Numbered from the stretch's first letter, positions 1 to 13,339 are shown. The stretch: DNA of 64,000 nucleotides from Nymphaea colorata (GCF_008831285.2 NC_045149.1:6439500-6503499); one strand, 5' to 3'. Made by a program: numbers and translations. The notes: a model not told the origin generated them from the letters alone.

Positions 1-116
1 CATTCATGCAGTCTAGGCAGTACATGCTGTTGGGCTCACAATGGAAATTGCAACTGGTGAAGAAGGTTGTCTGCTTTGGGTATGGAGGCCATGACACTTC
101 TTCTTCTTCTTCTTCT
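1..116 (-). pseudogene. PLATZ zinc-finger 5' fragment (antisense arm, cut by window edge)
   Basis: Read on the minus strand, this gives a lysine-coding AAG run followed by a peptide with FFTSCNFHCEPNSMYCLDC, which matches the start of the PLATZ domain (C-x2-H, then the CLDC cysteine pair). PLATZ proteins are plant A/T-rich-DNA-binding transcription factors. Only the first part of the domain is present; the remainder (H-x-VIQIRRSSYHDV region) is missing. It is the antisense arm of the hairpin seen complete at 26656-26925. Non-functional as a gene. Confidence 0.7.
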
Positions 117-3100
117 TAATGTAATTGGCTCTTTAAGTGCCTGGAGCTCTCAATTCTAGTTTCCAATGAATTCTTCTCTTTGTGATTTTTATCTCATATA
201 AAATCGTTATCTCTTGGATATGAAGATGACACTCTGCAGATCCCTAAGTTTGCTTTGCATATTTGTGAACTACACAGCTGTCTGAGAATGTAGAATTGGA
301 TTGTATTTAAGAATTCAACTTCAAGTTTCATGTGGTGAGCCTTAATTTCTCCAATAATCTGTCCATAACTTTGTAAAAATAGAATATTTCCATTTGTGTT
401 TATATTCCTTATTGAGAATCAGACTTTATCTATTTGCATATGTGGATTTTGTACTAAAGTGAGTCCTGTGGGGGCCACATTTGGCTGAGAGGACATTGTA
501 GCAACTCGTGCTGTAGGACTGTTTTCAATGGAAGTTTATGTCAATTGACCACAACACCTCTGTGTGAATGGTTCAGTTGAAGGCATCAATCAGAACATGA
601 AACTTGGGTCTCTTCCGCAAGAAAATTATTACCTTTGTCTTCCAGGGTGCACATATGGAAGTGGCAGAACTGCTCATGCATTTCTGCGGTAACCTTCATA
701 AGCTATGTCACATGGGTGCTTCTAAACAGCTGCCACACCCTTGTGATGTTGGTGCTTCATCGACACAGCACATCTGGTTCAGTCAGCAGAACCAGGTCAA
801 TACTGACCATTTTAAATATACATATAATTAGACTATCCCTAATACAAAAAAGTTTATTTATAAATATTGATAAATAAGACTACCAAACAGTCAAATGACT
901 ATGCAACAAAGGATTTATATACATATGTACACACACATTCACATACATCATCATCACACCTACATCTAATTTTTTCTTTGAAAAATTGCTGAATCTGCAC
1001 CCGCATTAGCACCAGCATCTGCACCCCACACCCATGTGACATAGTTCCGAAGTCTCGCACAGACACAGCCTTGAAATTGGGTGTCGTAGTGTATGATCAT
1101 TCCCCCCAGGTGCAGGCAATAGGTTTTCCTTCAGGAAAATTTGAATTCTGTTAATCGATGTGGTAAAACTCATGGCTTGTTTTCACTTCGTCATTATTTT
1201 CTCTCAGAAAGTAGCTGCTGTTAGCAGGGGAACTGGTAGATTGCATGTTGTACAGTACAATTTATACATTTTGGGATAGTAAAGGTATGGCAGACTCAAG
1301 CAATCAAAAGCTGTCTAAGAAAGAACAGTGTGAAGGCAAAGGAGGGAAACATATAGTTTAAAGGTGGGAGAGGGATTGGATTTCTCTGTATACAGAATAT
1401 AATAAACCATCTTTAATCTTGTTTCGAAGGGAGGAGTTCACATGTTTGCTGCAGAAATCATCTTATTGTCCAGACTAGAAACTGTTTCACAGCAATTTCC
1501 TACTGCATCAAGTAATTCTTTTGGCTCTGTCTAGTTCCCCCGTACAGAGGCTGTTTTTGTATCGAGATCATGTGTTGGAAACATTCCTCTAAATAAAGGT
1601 TGGAGGCTTGTTTCGGCACCACTAAAAGGCAGCAGCATCGGACCCACTTTAGTCAGAATCCATCATTGCTCGAGTGGTTAGCTAAGAGAGCATTTGGTGC
1701 AAGGAACAGAATGCTGCATTTACAGGGCAATGGTCAAAACACCCTTCAAATGTACCTCTCCTCACATTTTTGGCTGCCAACGACTTCCAAACTCATACAC
1801 CTGCTACTTTCACTCGGTTTTCACTTGTTATGAGCTGATCCTGGTGTTCTTCTGTCACATCGTTCCCTGCCCTCATTTTCAACAAGAAAAACTGGAAATG
1901 GTCTCACACAACACTGTTTGATCCAGTTATTCCATGCAACCTTTTTCTTTTAAAATACTTGTGAAAGACTGTTTGATCTACTTGCGCCACGAATTTAATA
2001 TTTATATTTTAAAATCGTGCTCATCAGGTGAGGAAGGTGGACATGTTGGAAGTTGTCACTCTTGTTCGTTCAGAGAAAGTTAACGATGAGCTGATATTTT
2101 CTTACCATTTCGAGTTTTTCTTAGATAATCTAATTTTAGTGCCCTGAAAATTGGCAGGCCGAATTTGCATCAATATGCGATGAATGAACTATTCTGAAAT
2201 TTGACTCGGTGCGAATTACACTTGTTCAGATGGTAACCGGGGGAGAAGCCGAGCTGCCCCACCCCCTTCCCCCTGCCCCATGGTCCTTCGGGGAACTGGT
2301 CGACCTACAATATACCCGTGAACTTGAGTATCGCACTTGCCATTATTCGCAGTCAAATAACATAGCGTCCATGAGAATCCAACTAACTACTGGTCTTTCA
2401 CCTAATTGGCTACCTGACCAACTACACTAGGTCCCTTGAGCCACAAAACTCATGGAGATTCGGATCATTATCCATGTAAGCCTAAAGACCTGTACAGGTT
2501 TTTATAGTCAATACGAACGTAGAAAGACCCTTATATCCTCATAAACCAAACCTAAAAATCTCAACCACGATTCAAAGTTCCAATAGCTTTAGATCCTTAA
2601 ACCACATAGAATGCTTTGACAGTAATGCAAATTGCTCACACGATTCAAAAAAAAAAAAAAAAAAAGATCTATATGATATCACTAATATTGACGAGCTAAC
2701 AAACTATGAGGAACTAATTTTCATTTACTCAATCAACAAAGCTCCTCCTCCCTAAGTACCTAAACAAGAACTTAAATAGGCAAAGAAAAGACTTTATTCT
2801 AATGTGAACTGTAACATGAGATCTAGAACCAAAATAAGGACTGAAGTCCAAACCTAACCCAAAGCATATCCTAATAATCCAAAGAATAAATTAAATTCAA
2901 AACTTATTGATGAATCATAGAGCATGGAAATACTTTAGCAGCATCGCATAACGTGATTTGATAGGTTTCAAGGGAGTCGAAATTGTTGATAATGATCCGC
3001 TTGGTCGCGTTTGGCAACATAAATCCGAAGCTTAAGAACTTCAACCATAAAACCTATGGTTAACCTGTTCTCAATTTTGTCTTGGACTGTAGCCATCCAA

Positions 3101-3154
3101 ACAAGGTGAAGGACTTAGACGTAGAATTTAACTCATTCAAACAGAAGCACTCTC
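1..3154 (+). repeat. Segmental duplicate copy U1 (near-identical to 26807-29954)
   Basis: From the first base this segment aligns with 26807-29954 with only a few substitutions per kilobase. Indels include an extra stretch near 2300-2330, a poly-A tract of different length near 2645, and a small duplication present only in the other copy near 29210. Homology stops around 3154, where U1 continues into unrelated sequence and the other copy continues into its own unit. In order it holds a PLATZ antisense piece (1-116), a copy of the 3' flank of the kinase gene at 18490 (about 205-575), and about 2.5 kb of non-coding sequence. Small open frames inside it shift or stop in sister copies, so I treat the segment as non-coding. 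The left end is cut by the window, so the duplication may extend further left. Confidence 0.9.
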
Positions 3155-3320
3155 TTACAATTACTTACTTATTTATATATGTTGTGCCCCTTTAAAAATG
3201 ATTCACCTCTCTCTCCCTCTCTCTTTCATGTGCCCCACCGTCCCAGGTGGGCCCGCTCGATATAGGCCGGCCGGCAATGGCAGGGGTGAAGCCGCCATGG
3301 CTCCCCTTGCAAGAACAGGA

Positions 3321-3352
<32 letters not shown>
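3321..3352. repeat. GA microsatellite
   Basis: An uninterrupted run of GA dinucleotides, flanked by imperfect GA/GGGA repeats on the right and by CT-rich sequence on the left (3207-3226). The apparent open frames across it are low-complexity RERERE or SLSLSL peptides and are not genes. Confidence 0.9.
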
Positions 3353-3355
<3 letters not shown>

Positions 3356-3477
3356 GGGGGACTGAAGAGGGATCCACCCGGAGAGGGAGGGAGGGAGAAA
3401 TAGAGAGATATGAGAATGGAACAGCTCAAATTTGATGTCTTTTTTAAGTCAGCATTCGAGAAAGATGATGATGGCTT

Positions 3478-3620
3478 ACCAAGGGCTTTGAATTCAGACG
3501 GTCGTTGTGGCTTTTAAGAGCCTTCACACCAAGCTAATTTCTGTATGCAACTTGGTTTACGTTGACCAACGGCTTTGAATTCAGACTGGCCATCCTCGCC
3601 TTTAAGAGCATTCACCCAAG
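3478..3620. repeat. Imperfect 87-bp tandem duplication
   Basis: The motif GGCTTTGAATTCAGAC followed about 25 bases later by CTTTTAAGAGC occurs at 3484 and again at 3571, giving a period near 87 bp over about 1.6 copies. No function is apparent. Confidence 0.75.
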
Positions 3621-5433
3621 CTTTCGGGGCACCTTTTCAATATATTATGTCAGTGTGGTGTGGCATCACGTGAATGTGATGGTAGGAGATAAATTATCGT
3701 TTAATTATCCACGTAAAGAAAAGGCAGATTAACCGGGATATTATTTGGTAAAGACCTACCAAAATGCTCCACCCAATGTTATATATCAGTTTCCAACTTA
3801 TGTCAAAAAATAAAAAGAAAAATCTGCTAATATCATTTCTGAATTAGAAAGAAAAATGAAAAATGACATATTAATATTATTTTTATTGAATAGATGAATC
3901 CGGCCCATATTAACCAAAAATCTGCTAATATCATTTCTCAGATTTTGGTTCACCGTCAGTTTCAGCTTACACTGGTAGATAGCCAGAAAACAATTTTGAC
4001 AACACTCGTAAAAGGAAATTTGATCATAAATTTTAATATGGATGGTTCTTATATGAGATTAATCTATGCTGACTACCACTCTTGAATAAGAACATTTATT
4101 TATCATTGTCCGGTCTTAGAACATACAATCACATGATGCTTCCTATAAATGTGGCCAATGAATTCAATGGCTTGAACAAATTAAATTGAGTTGGTCACTT
4201 TAATTTGTAATGAGGGATATTTGTGGGCATCTCTATCAAGTTGATAGATGAGAAAATGGTTCGGATTTGAGTCGGATCCATCTTTTACCAATTTTATGGC
4301 CCAATTGGACTTGGATTTGAATTTAAATATGGATTTTATTTTCTAAATCTGAATTCACATCCAACTAGCAAGAAATGCAATGTAATCGGGTGAGATTTTT
4401 ATCCGAACCTGGTTGGATATCAGGATTTAATCACGCTTTCGTCTTCTGTTTTCCTTTGCTCTTTTTGAGGGAAATTTTCGAAGACACGCCTACTGAATTG
4501 GAACTAATAAATAATATAACTAACTTTTTTATATTACTAAAAATCAAATACATCTAAGTTTTATACCGTTAATCGAAAACAACTTTATCCAAATATACCC
4601 CAGGTCGTTACTTTCTTAAGCTAGATGTAGTAAAAATATAAAATTAACCTCAGTTCAGAGAAATTAATTTAAGATCATTGGCTTGTATAAACATCTTTAG
4701 CTACATCCAATAACATTAACTTATGATTTAATGTATTCTAACTTCACCCAGCCATTTCAATGTTCTATCCTAATCAAAGTAAAGATCAGATTCAAGTTTC
4801 AGGTGGGGAAATTCCAACCTTGGCATTCATAAATTTCAGAACACAAAAAATTCTTGGGATTAGTTTAGGTCACAGATAATTAATCAAGCAAGCACCAGTT
4901 GCTAGCTGAATGTGAAACACCAAAACCTGAAAATGTACCTTCAAACTTTAGAAGCGCGCTGCATGGGGATCATAAATTAAAGGTTTGTTTGAATCGAAAT
5001 ATGAGGGACGCAACTTATGCAATTATTAGATCCAGTTCAAAATTATTTAGTTAGGCATCAAATGACATAAGTAGCTGATCCATTAGAGCTTGTGAAAGGC
5101 AGGTCACTAGTTAGTTTCAAATGAGGTACTATGTCTCTGTGCTTAAGTGGTGGAGTACTATGGTACAATTTAAGCCTCGACACCGGGCCTGAGCCAACAC
5201 CTAAAACCCAAGCATGACTCTAGCCTTATTAAATTAAAGAACATATATTTTTAATACAAAATAATATGTAAATATAATTAATTGTAATAAAATATTATAA
5301 TTGGATATAAAAATTAATAAAATATGTATTTAAAAAATTATCGGGCCAAACCGGGCTCAATCAAGCCCACTCGAGCTTGTCCGGTTACTTTTTTTTCAAG
5401 TCCAAGCTCAGGCCTGAGTCGGGCCAGGTACTG

Positions 5434-8400
5434 TGTCACACCCCGACCTTTTTGACACTCAAACATTTTTTTTTCTAACATCCAACATCGAGGTGTGACT
5501 ACACAATAGTTCAAAAAGGAATGAGCCAAGCAATTCAAAACAATGGGGCAAGCTTTCCATTATATAGCATTTCAATTCAATTGTACATTTGACAAAAATG
5601 CCCCAAAATCACAACATCGATGCCTCATCAAAACAAGGCATCAGTAAAACCAAAAACCCGACGCGCCGGCACTACAAGAACAAAACAAAACCCAAAACCT
5701 CCCCAGTAGGACGTGAGTGTAGCCATCTGCTCAGCCTGCTGCCCCGGGTACACCAAAACCTGAAAAAAGGAAACAACTGAAGGCTTAGCCTTCGCAGTAT
5801 GGCAACAAGCCAGGAAAAGTCCAAGCCCTCTTAGGTCGGGCTCAGTACACAAACAAACATCAGAACAATCTATCATTATGTCGTGTCAAGACACGACATG
5901 CAGACGCCACTCAATGGCTACAATAACATAATTTCAATCACATGCAAGGCATCATCAACATGTCACTTGCATTCATAAGCACAACAGTCACATGCACAAC
6001 AATCCTATATATTTCAATCACATACAATGCAGTTTCATTACTATCAGTGAATTTACAGTTCCTGTGGGTGCAAACACAGGCACGTGCACACCGCGGGCGG
6101 CCCACAGCCGAGAGACAACCCCTGTGGTGGCCCAGAACAGTATGGATCCATCTATCCGCTGCAGCGGTAGAGCACTCATCCATGGATGTGTGAATTCCAA
6201 GGAGAGATACTCAGCCTTCCCTAGGACACCCAGGTTGGGAAGGCGGGAGCCTACGCTCCAAGCACATCACACAACAGTACCCTGGGGCCTTGCACCGCCT
6301 GCGCTCCGAACAGGCGAGACCAGTGGCGAAAGTGGGACAACTCCCATATACATAGTCACATCCCACTGGCCTCTCATCTCTTATTCTTTCATTCTTATAC
6401 TTATACTTGCACAAACACATTTAACTGGCTAGCTCCTGAGGTTGGTTCACTTCACGAGTGAACTCACACCTCCAATTGCCTCCACACGAGGGTTACACAT
6501 AACCACAACAGTTTTGGCTAGCCGTCATAACAATATGGGCACAACTACCCACTGTGCAAACATTTGTATCATTGCCCGCGGCAATGGGTATTCAATAAAC
6601 ATAACATTCACATTCATCATCATAACAATCACATCTTTGAAAACTTAGCCAAACCACAGAAAGTAGTCTCAATCTGTGGTGGGCTCGTAACTGTCCTATG
6701 CAGTTATCATGCTAGAATGCTTTCTAATGCACAATTGGGATCGAGGAGACACTCGACTCGATACCCCGCCTCATCTGTCCTAAACAGTTATCAATTCTAG
6801 CATGCACATGCAATGCGTAACATTATCAAAACAATTACTATAAGCCTTTCAAAACAATTCATATCATATATCAATTTATGTACATGCATACACATATTCA
6901 TTCACGGAACACTCAATCAATTCATATCACAAATCCTAGGATCCCATGATCCTAGGAACACACATTCATTCACTTGCCCAGGCAGGGATTTGCCTGGAAT
7001 GTCGCCATACCTGTGGCGCGTTCACAAGAATCTTCAAAATGCCTCGAGCTTCGAATCCGGTAACTCAAGGTCGACGGGACGTACCCGGTGAACCTGCAGA
7101 CACAAACACAAGATAAGATTCCTACTACAAACCTCAACAATTCAAACAAAAACAAAACAAGGTCATTGAGGCACGCGTCATCGCCTCAAGAGGGTGTCGA
7201 CGGGTAGTGTCGACCCACAAGTTCTCCAATAGGGTCACTTCCCACTCCTAGCCGTGCCAATAGATGCCAAAACTCAAAGCCATCAATCCGTCTATCACTA
7301 ACGCCTTTCTCAAAATTCCCTTTTTCTTAAATCAAGGCGTCTACCCCAAAGATATTTCCAACTTATGTACGTTATCCCTATTTAACTCCAAGATGCACCC
7401 GTTCACAAAAACGCGTGCTACAGGCTCACTAAAACGGTCCTAAATCTTCCCCACTACCTCACAAACTCTACCATGTCTCCCCTAATGCTTCGAAAAATAA
7501 TCTATCATGCTTAAATGATCATCCAAAATATGAATCTTCGCTTCCCAACATAATCGCAAGCTTTCCCCAAAAACGAAATCACTAACATGTGATCCAAATA
7601 ATCAATTCAAAGCTCTAGCATGCTCAACCAATAATTATGAGCGTTCCAAAAAGAAATATATCATAAAATAGGTTCAATTTCGCCTTGCTCACCCCGATTG
7701 AAGGTCTAAACTGCTGTTACGAGGGGGAAGACAAATCCCCAAGCTGAAAACGGATCCAACAGTGATAGCACAGTGAAAATCAGTGAGAGAAAGTACTTGA
7801 TTGGAGAAAAATCGAAAACGAGCAGAAAATGGGGAGAGGTTCGGTCAAAAGGGGAAAAGAAGGCAGTGAGGGAGAGGACGGGAGAGAAGAGAGAGAGACG
7901 GTGGAGAGTGAGACGAGTGACAGTGGGAGAGGGAGAGTCGTTCGGTGGAGAGGGGAGACGAGAGACAGTGGGAAAGGGAGGGTCGTTCGGTGGAGAGGGG
8001 AGACGAGAGACAGTGGGAGAGGGAGAAGGGAAAGAAAACGAGAAGGAGAAGAAAAGAGAAGAGAGGAAGAGGCAAGGGACGACAGGGTTCACCTCAACGC
8101 CGCCGTCGTCGCCGCTGCCGCCGCCGTCGCCGCCGCCGCCGTCGCCGCCGCCGCCGTCGCCGCCGCCGTCGTCGCCGCTGCCGCCGCCGTCGCCGCCGCC
8201 GCCGTCGTCGCCGCTGCCGCCGCCGTCGCCGCCGCCGCCGTCGCCGCCGCCGCCGTCGCCGCCGCCGCCGTCGCCGTCGCCTTCTTCCCTGAGCTCCGGT
8301 CGTGGGTAAGGAAGAGACGGTAAGAGGAAAGCGAAGGAGAAGAGAATGCGAGGGAGGAGGGACAGCGTCGGGCTCCTCTCGCGTGGGGCTAGGGTCCGGG

Positions 8401-8446
8401 TCTGGACCCTGACCCGACCCGCTCCGCCCAAACGCCGCGCGTTACA
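5434..8446 (-). repeat. 3' LTR of the Tekay-like element (3013 bp)
   Basis: In element orientation this LTR starts TGTAACGCGCGG and ends GGGGTGTGACA. It matches 13340-16226 almost base for base over 2.9 kb. It is longer than its partner because the GCC/GTC trinucleotide tract at 8098-8283 is about 129 bp longer. Long open frames that cross the LTR are products of that tract and of GA-rich sequence at 7840-8080. Confidence 0.95.
8098..8283. repeat. GCC/GTC trinucleotide tract in the 3' LTR
   Basis: About 185 bp made only of triplets GCC, GTC and CTG in a higher-order pattern (GCCGCCGTCGCC blocks). The corresponding tract in the 5' LTR (16006-16062) is about 57 bp. Because the two LTRs are identical at insertion, the length difference arose afterwards or during the last reverse transcription. 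Confidence 0.9.
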
Positions 8447-8458
8447 TCCTACCCTCCT
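8447..8458 (-). other. Polypurine tract of the Tekay-like element
   Basis: On the minus strand the bases directly before the 3' LTR read TAGGAGGGTAGGA, a purine-rich plus-strand primer. It lies immediately next to the LTR end at 8446, as expected for second-strand priming. Confidence 0.8.
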
Positions 8459-8493
8459 AACAAAAAATTTCGTCCTCGAAATTAGATCATACC

Positions 8494-11400
8494 TCAATGC
8501 AAGAACAAGTGCGGATATCTCTTCCGCACGTCCTCCTCAGGTTCCCATGTGCTCTCCTTCAATCCATGGTACTGCCATTCCACCTTCACTAAAGGGATTC
8601 TCTTTGTGCGAAGCACTTGCTCTCTTCGATCCACAATTCTGATAGGTTTTTCTTCCATTGTCAGATCATCTTGCACCTGAATACCTTGAAAATCAATCAC
8701 ATGTGTCGGATCTGGTACGTACTTTCGAAGCATGGAAACATGAAAAACGTCATGAACATGACTCCAGTCTGGTGGTAGTGCCAATCTATAGGCCACCTCG
8801 CCAATCTTCTCTAATATCTCAAAAGGTCCTACGAACCTCGGGCTCAACTTTCCCTTCACACCAAAACGAAAAACACCTCTAGTAGGGGAAATTTTCAAAA
8901 ACACATGATCACCCACCTCAAAAGTCAATTCTCTACGACGAATGTCGGCATAGCTTTTCTGTCTACTCTGAGCAGTCAACAACTTTTTCCTTATCAATTG
9001 CACTTGGTCGGTGTAGTGTTGCAAAACTAAAGGGTTTTCGATTTTTCCATCACCCAATTCGGTCCAACAAGCTGGCGATCTGCACGGCCTTCCATACAAA
9101 GCCTCAAAAGGTGCCATCCCAATACTAGAGTGGTAACTGTTATTATATGCAAATTCTGCCAGTTTCACATGTTTGTCCCATTCTCCTTTCCACTCTAAGA
9201 CACAAGCACGCAACATGTCCTCTAAGGTCTGAATGGTCCTCTCCGATTGCCCATCAGTTTGGGGGTGGAACGCTGTGCTTAGCTTAAGCTTGGTACCCAA
9301 AGCCTTCTGCAAATGCCCCCAAAATCTAGAGGTAAAACGTGGATCTCGATCCGAAATGATAGACCTTGGCACACCATGCAATCTCACTATCTCGCCAATA
9401 TATAACTCTGCGAGACTTTCCAAAGACTGATTAATTCTAATAGACAGAAAATGAGCGGACTTCGTCAGTCGATCAACAATCACCCATATGGCATCATGCT
9501 GTCTTCGGGTGTGAGGCAATCCAACTACAAAATCCATTGTAATGTCTTCCCATTTCCACACCGGGATATCGATTCTCTGCAACAAGCCTCCGGGCCGTTG
9601 ATGCTCTGCTTTTACTTGTTGGCAAACCAAACACTTTGCCACATATTCTGCAATTTCACGCTTCATTCCAGGCCACCAAAAATTTCTCTTCATATCCTGA
9701 AACATCTTTGTACTGCCAGGGTGTATAGAAAACTTAGATTTATGAGCTTCATCAAGCAACCGTCGCTTCACCCCTTCTTCTCTAGGGACCCACAATCTAT
9801 GTCGAAACCACAATGAACCCTCTTCATCTTGATGCCAGAAGGCATCTACCTTCTTACACTCTTCCACGTTCTTAGCAAAATCAGGATCTTCCTTTTGCTT
9901 CAATACAAGCTCTTCCATCAAAGGGTGTTGTATCACGGCACTCATCGTTGCTTTGTTCTCGCCACAAAGGTAAGGTTGCCATGCTATCACATCTTGTAAC
10001 AAATTCCAAGAACATGCTAACATACAATACATCGTTGCCTTAGCTTGCCTGCTCAAAGCATCAGCCACCACATTCGCCTTGCCTGGATGATATGATATCG
10101 TGAAATCATAATCTTTTAGGTATTCAATCCATCTTCTTTGCCTCAAATTAAGATCACTTTGAGAGAATATATATTTCAAAGACTTGTGATCTGTAAACAC
10201 TTCAAATGTTGCCCCATAGAGATAATGCCTCCAAATCTTTAGTGCAAACACAACTGCTCCCAACTCCAAATCGTGAGTGGGATAGTGTTGTTCGTGTGTC
10301 TTCAACTGCCTTGATGCATAAGCCACCACACGGCCATTTTGCATCAGCACACAACCATAACCGATTCCTGATGCATCTGTGTACAGTACAAAACCCGAAT
10401 GACCTGATGGAAGCGTCAGAATAGGAGCAGCAGTAAGCTTGTCCTTCAGAGTTTGAAAACTCCTCTCACACTCTTCATTCCAAATAAACTTCACTCCTTT
10501 TCTCAATAGCTTAGTCATTGGTGTAGCTATTTTCGAAAAGTCTTGTATGAACCTGCGATAATATCCTGCCAATCCCAAAAAGCTTCTAACCTCGGTTACA
10601 CTGCATGGCGTCCTCCAGTCCTGCACAGCTGACACCTTAGCCGGATCGACGGATACTCCATCCTTAGAGATTACATGACCCAGAAAGTTTACCTTCTCTA
10701 GCCAAAATTCACATTTTGAATACTTGGCATACAACTTATGCTTGCGCAAAAGACCCAATACACTTCTCAAGTGATCCCTATGCTCTGTCACACTCTCTGA
10801 GTACACCAAAATATCATCCACAAAAACAATAACAAATCGGTCCAAGAACTCTTGGAAAACCCGATTCATGAGGTCCATGAACGCTGCGGGAGCATTGGTC
10901 AACCCAAAAGGCATGACCCTGAATTCATAGTGCCCATATCTGGTTCGAAATGCAGTCTTAGCAACATCTTCCTCCCGTATCAAGAGTTGATGATAACCTG
11001 TCCTCAGATCGATCTTGGAGAAAACCTTTGCATCCTTAAGCTGATCAAACAAGTCTTCAATTCTAGGAAGCGGATACTTATTCTTGATGGTGATTTGATT
11101 CAACATGCGGTAGTCGATACACAAACGCATTGTCCCATCTTTCTTCTTCACAAACAACACTGGTGCTCCCCATGGTGACACACTAGGTCGGATGAAGCCC
11201 TTGTCTAAGAGCTCCTGCAATTGCTTCCTCAATTCTTCTAACTCTGCTGGTGCCATACGATAGGGTGCCTTAGAAATAGGAGCTGTCCCTGGTGACAACT
11301 CTATCTTGAACTCCACTTCTCGTGTTGGAGGCAAACTTGACAGTTCCTCCGGAAACACATCAGGGTACTCACTCACAATTGCCACATCCGGTAACCTTAC

Positions 11401-13104
11401 CGGTTCCGGCTCATTGGTCAACACATTGACCAAGAAGGCAACACTTCCATTTTCTATCAATCGTTTAGCTTTCAATGCAGACACCATTATCTTATCAGTT
11501 CGACTGGCCTTACGAGCATGGAACTCCACAGGTTGCATTTCATCAGTCAACAATTGTATCTGCTTCTTCCTGCAATCTATATTAGCATAATGTGCATATA
11601 ACCAATCCATGCCCAAAATCACATCAAATTCGTTAAAACTCATGATCACCAACTGTGCAGGTAAGTGATGTTGATGGATCTCCACGTCCACATCAGATAG
11701 ATACTCACTACACGACTCTTGAGCATGCATAGGGCTAACAACTTTCAGAACATACGGCATCTTCCTAGCAGGCACTTCTAGTGAAGTAGCAAATCGACTA
11801 GATATAAATGAATGGGTCGCCCCAGCATCAAACAACACTCTAGCAATATGAGAACCAACAAGTAAAGTACCTTCAACAAGGTCGTGTGCCTGAAGCTCCT
11901 CCACGGTAGTAGCATAGACACGTCCAGTCGTCTGTCGTGCGCTAGAAGGACCGGCCTCTGGCTTCTTCAACTCTCTTTCTTTCCTTAAGGGACAATCCTT
12001 GATAAAGTGCCCCATCCTTCCACAGTGTAAGCAAGCTCCGATCTCTCGATAGCACGGCTTTCCAGGGTGCACACGCGAACAAGTAGGGCACCTCTGAGAA
12101 GTCGGAGTAGCCACTGACCCCTGGGTGGCCTCACTACGGGTTGGCTGGTTCCGTCTGAAAGTTCGATCATCCCGCCTCTCATAAGGCCTTGTCCTGCCTG
12201 CAAAGTGGTGGCGCTTCACCTGGGTTCGTCCACCTTGTGAATGCTGGCTTGCTTTCTTCTGGTGATCCTTCTGTGTCCTCGCCCAGTCTTCTTCTATACA
12301 TCTTGCCATAGTGACCGCCTCGTCCAAGTCACGAGGTCTGCTCGTCAAAACTTTGGTTCGCAGTCCCTCCCGCAGACCGCGCACAAACTTGCCTGCCCTG
12401 GCTCCGTCTGTAGTGTAGAAGTGTGGGCAATACGCCTCCAAGTGTCGATATCTTGTAATATATTCCTCCAAGCTCATTTGATTTTGCTGTAGATCAAGAA
12501 ACTCTTGCATGTTCTTGTCTCTAGCATGCACTGGGTAGTAGGTGTTGAGGAAGGAATCTCTAAACTGCTTCCAAGAAATTGACGGTTGGCCTGCATACCG
12601 GATCTCAAGAGTTGATTTCCACCAATCCATGGCATCACCTTTCAGCAGGTAAGTGCCATAGTTCACTTTGTCTTCCTCAGGCATCTTCAGAAGCACAAAG
12701 ATGCGTTCAACTTCCTCCATCCACTGTTTTGCCTTATCGTGACTGCACCCTCCTGAAAAGATAGGCGGCTGCATCGCCATGAACTGTTGAAACGACACCG
12801 CTGATGCCTTCTCCTTAAGTGGCGCAGTGGTGTCTCTGGAAGGAGATGCATTACTCCTCTGGTTACTGACCATGGACTGCACAAGGGAGGTCAGTGTTTG
12901 CAACGTGGTCAGCAAAATAGACTGTTGATCCACAGGTGGAGTTTGCCTCAGTGGGGTTTGAGCACCCCCACCCAATTGGGCGTACTGGTGCCCTGACGTA
13001 CTGTCGTCGCGTGGGGTATGCGCATCAGAATGGGCCGGACTAGGCTCTCTCTGTGCCTCTGTGGACGGTCCAGCTCGCTTCTTACCCTTACGATGATATT
13101 CCAT
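8494..13104 (-). CDS. Gag-Pol polyprotein, Ty3/gypsy chromovirus (Tekay/Del-like)
   Basis: A single uninterrupted frame that makes the capsid and replication enzymes of the element. Numbering from the first in-frame Met at 13161 (1555 residues), the gag core spans about 120-300 and a CCHC knuckle [14 protein letters not shown] 377-390. The aspartic protease has [10 protein letters not shown] (D445; Ala where Ser/Thr is usual in DSG/DTG). Reverse transcriptase has FVDD at 780-783. RNase H has TDASG (D929), E966, D991 and D1034. Integrase has a zinc module H1140/H1147/C1177/C1180 and catalytic D1210, D1271 and E1307 (D-x60-D-x35-E). A chromodomain-like end lies at about 1505-1553 ([19 protein letters not shown]). 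I prefer the start at Met20 (13104), because the 19 residues before it look like leader. No stop or frameshift; probably functional unless the protease change matters. Confidence 0.95.
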   Translation of the reverse strand: MEYHRKGKKRAGPSTEAQREPSPAHSDAHTPRDDSTSGHQYAQLGGGAQTPLRQTPPVDQQSILLTTLQTLTSLVQSMVSNQRSNASPSRDTTAPLKEKASAVSFQQFMAMQPPIFSGGCSHDKAKQWMEEVERIFVLLKMPEEDKVNYGTYLLKGDAMDWWKSTLEIRYAGQPSISWKQFRDSFLNTYYPVHARDKNMQEFLDLQQNQMSLEEYITRYRHLEAYCPHFYTTDGARAGKFVRGLREGLRTKVLTSRPRDLDEAVTMARCIEEDWARTQKDHQKKASQHSQGGRTQVKRHHFAGRTRPYERRDDRTFRRNQPTRSEATQGSVATPTSQRCPTCSRVHPGKPCYREIGACLHCGRMGHFIKDCPLRKERELKKPEAGPSSARQTTGRVYATTVEELQAHDLVEGTLLVGSHIARVLFDAGATHSFISSRFATSLEVPARKMPYVLKVVSPMHAQESCSEYLSDVDVEIHQHHLPAQLVIMSFNEFDVILGMDWLYAHYANIDCRKKQIQLLTDEMQPVEFHARKASRTDKIMVSALKAKRLIENGSVAFLVNVLTNEPEPVRLPDVAIVSEYPDVFPEELSSLPPTREVEFKIELSPGTAPISKAPYRMAPAELEELRKQLQELLDKGFIRPSVSPWGAPVLFVKKKDGTMRLCIDYRMLNQITIKNKYPLPRIEDLFDQLKDAKVFSKIDLRTGYHQLLIREEDVAKTAFRTRYGHYEFRVMPFGLTNAPAAFMDLMNRVFQEFLDRFVIVFVDDILVYSESVTEHRDHLRSVLGLLRKHKLYAKYSKCEFWLEKVNFLGHVISKDGVSVDPAKVSAVQDWRTPCSVTEVRSFLGLAGYYRRFIQDFSKIATPMTKLLRKGVKFIWNEECERSFQTLKDKLTAAPILTLPSGHSGFVLYTDASGIGYGCVLMQNGRVVAYASRQLKTHEQHYPTHDLELGAVVFALKIWRHYLYGATFEVFTDHKSLKYIFSQSDLNLRQRRWIEYLKDYDFTISYHPGKANVVADALSRQAKATMYCMLACSWNLLQDVIAWQPYLCGENKATMSAVIQHPLMEELVLKQKEDPDFAKNVEECKKVDAFWHQDEEGSLWFRHRLWVPREEGVKRRLLDEAHKSKFSIHPGSTKMFQDMKRNFWWPGMKREIAEYVAKCLVCQQVKAEHQRPGGLLQRIDIPVWKWEDITMDFVVGLPHTRRQHDAIWVIVDRLTKSAHFLSIRINQSLESLAELYIGEIVRLHGVPRSIISDRDPRFTSRFWGHLQKALGTKLKLSTAFHPQTDGQSERTIQTLEDMLRACVLEWKGEWDKHVKLAEFAYNNSYHSSIGMAPFEALYGRPCRSPACWTELGDGKIENPLVLQHYTDQVQLIRKKLLTAQSRQKSYADIRRRELTFEVGDHVFLKISPTRGVFRFGVKGKLSPRFVGPFEILEKIGEVAYRLALPPDWSHVHDVFHVSMLRKYVPDPTHVIDFQGIQVQDDLTMEEKPIRIVDRREQVLRTKRIPLVKVEWQYHGLKESTWEPEEDVRKRYPHLFLH

Positions 13105-13322
13105 CTGTACACACAAGAACCTTAATCTCAAATCCAGTCTATGACTAATCTCACAAATCAAATCACAACGTGCATTAGCACGAAGTTCAAAACATAGATC
13201 ACATTACGTACTTATACGTGAAAAAGCATAACCACAATAACAATCTAATCAAATGAATGCGTACCTGGGCAACACGGCTTCACAAATAGGCTTTAACTCA
13301 CATCCATAGTGGGGTTTGCCAT

Positions 13323-13335
13323 GGCTCTGATACCA
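13323..13335 (-). other. Primer binding site (initiator tRNA-Met type)
   Basis: The minus strand reads TGGTATCAGAGCC four bases inside the 5' LTR end. This is the standard complement to the 3' end of plant initiator Met tRNA used for minus-strand priming. Confidence 0.9.
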
Positions 13336-13339
13336 AAAC

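Larger units (their letters stand above)
3155..5433. other. Intergenic sequence without a recognisable gene
   Basis: I see no coding region. A CT/GA-rich stretch with a short GC-rich centre lies at 3200-3420. An 87-bp direct duplication is at 3478-3620. An AT-rich stretch at about 5225-5340 leads into a GC-rich motif region (GGGCC, GAGTCGGGCC) that is interrupted by the Tekay insertion at 5434 and continues at 16227. That interrupted sequence looks like another repeat, but its termini are not clear. Confidence 0.6.

Noticed and set aside
604-831. A 75-codon frame recurring at 27411 and 43917
   Set aside because: It begins inside non-coding unit sequence, is shifted by a 2-bp insertion in U4 and matches no family I know; conservation reflects shared ancestry of the duplicated units.
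3192-3435. Frames on both strands across the GA microsatellite
   Set aside because: Low-complexity RERERE and SLSLSL peptides only.
7706-8497. A 263-codon minus-strand frame and several plus-strand frames across the LTR triplet tract
   Set aside because: They consist of GGDGGG, PPSPPP, AAAVAAA or RRRR runs from the GCC/GTC tract and differ between the two LTRs; they are composition artefacts.
8658-12764. Several plus-strand frames of 60-120 codons inside the Tekay polyprotein
   Set aside because: They are antisense to a well-conserved coding region and show no homology of their own.
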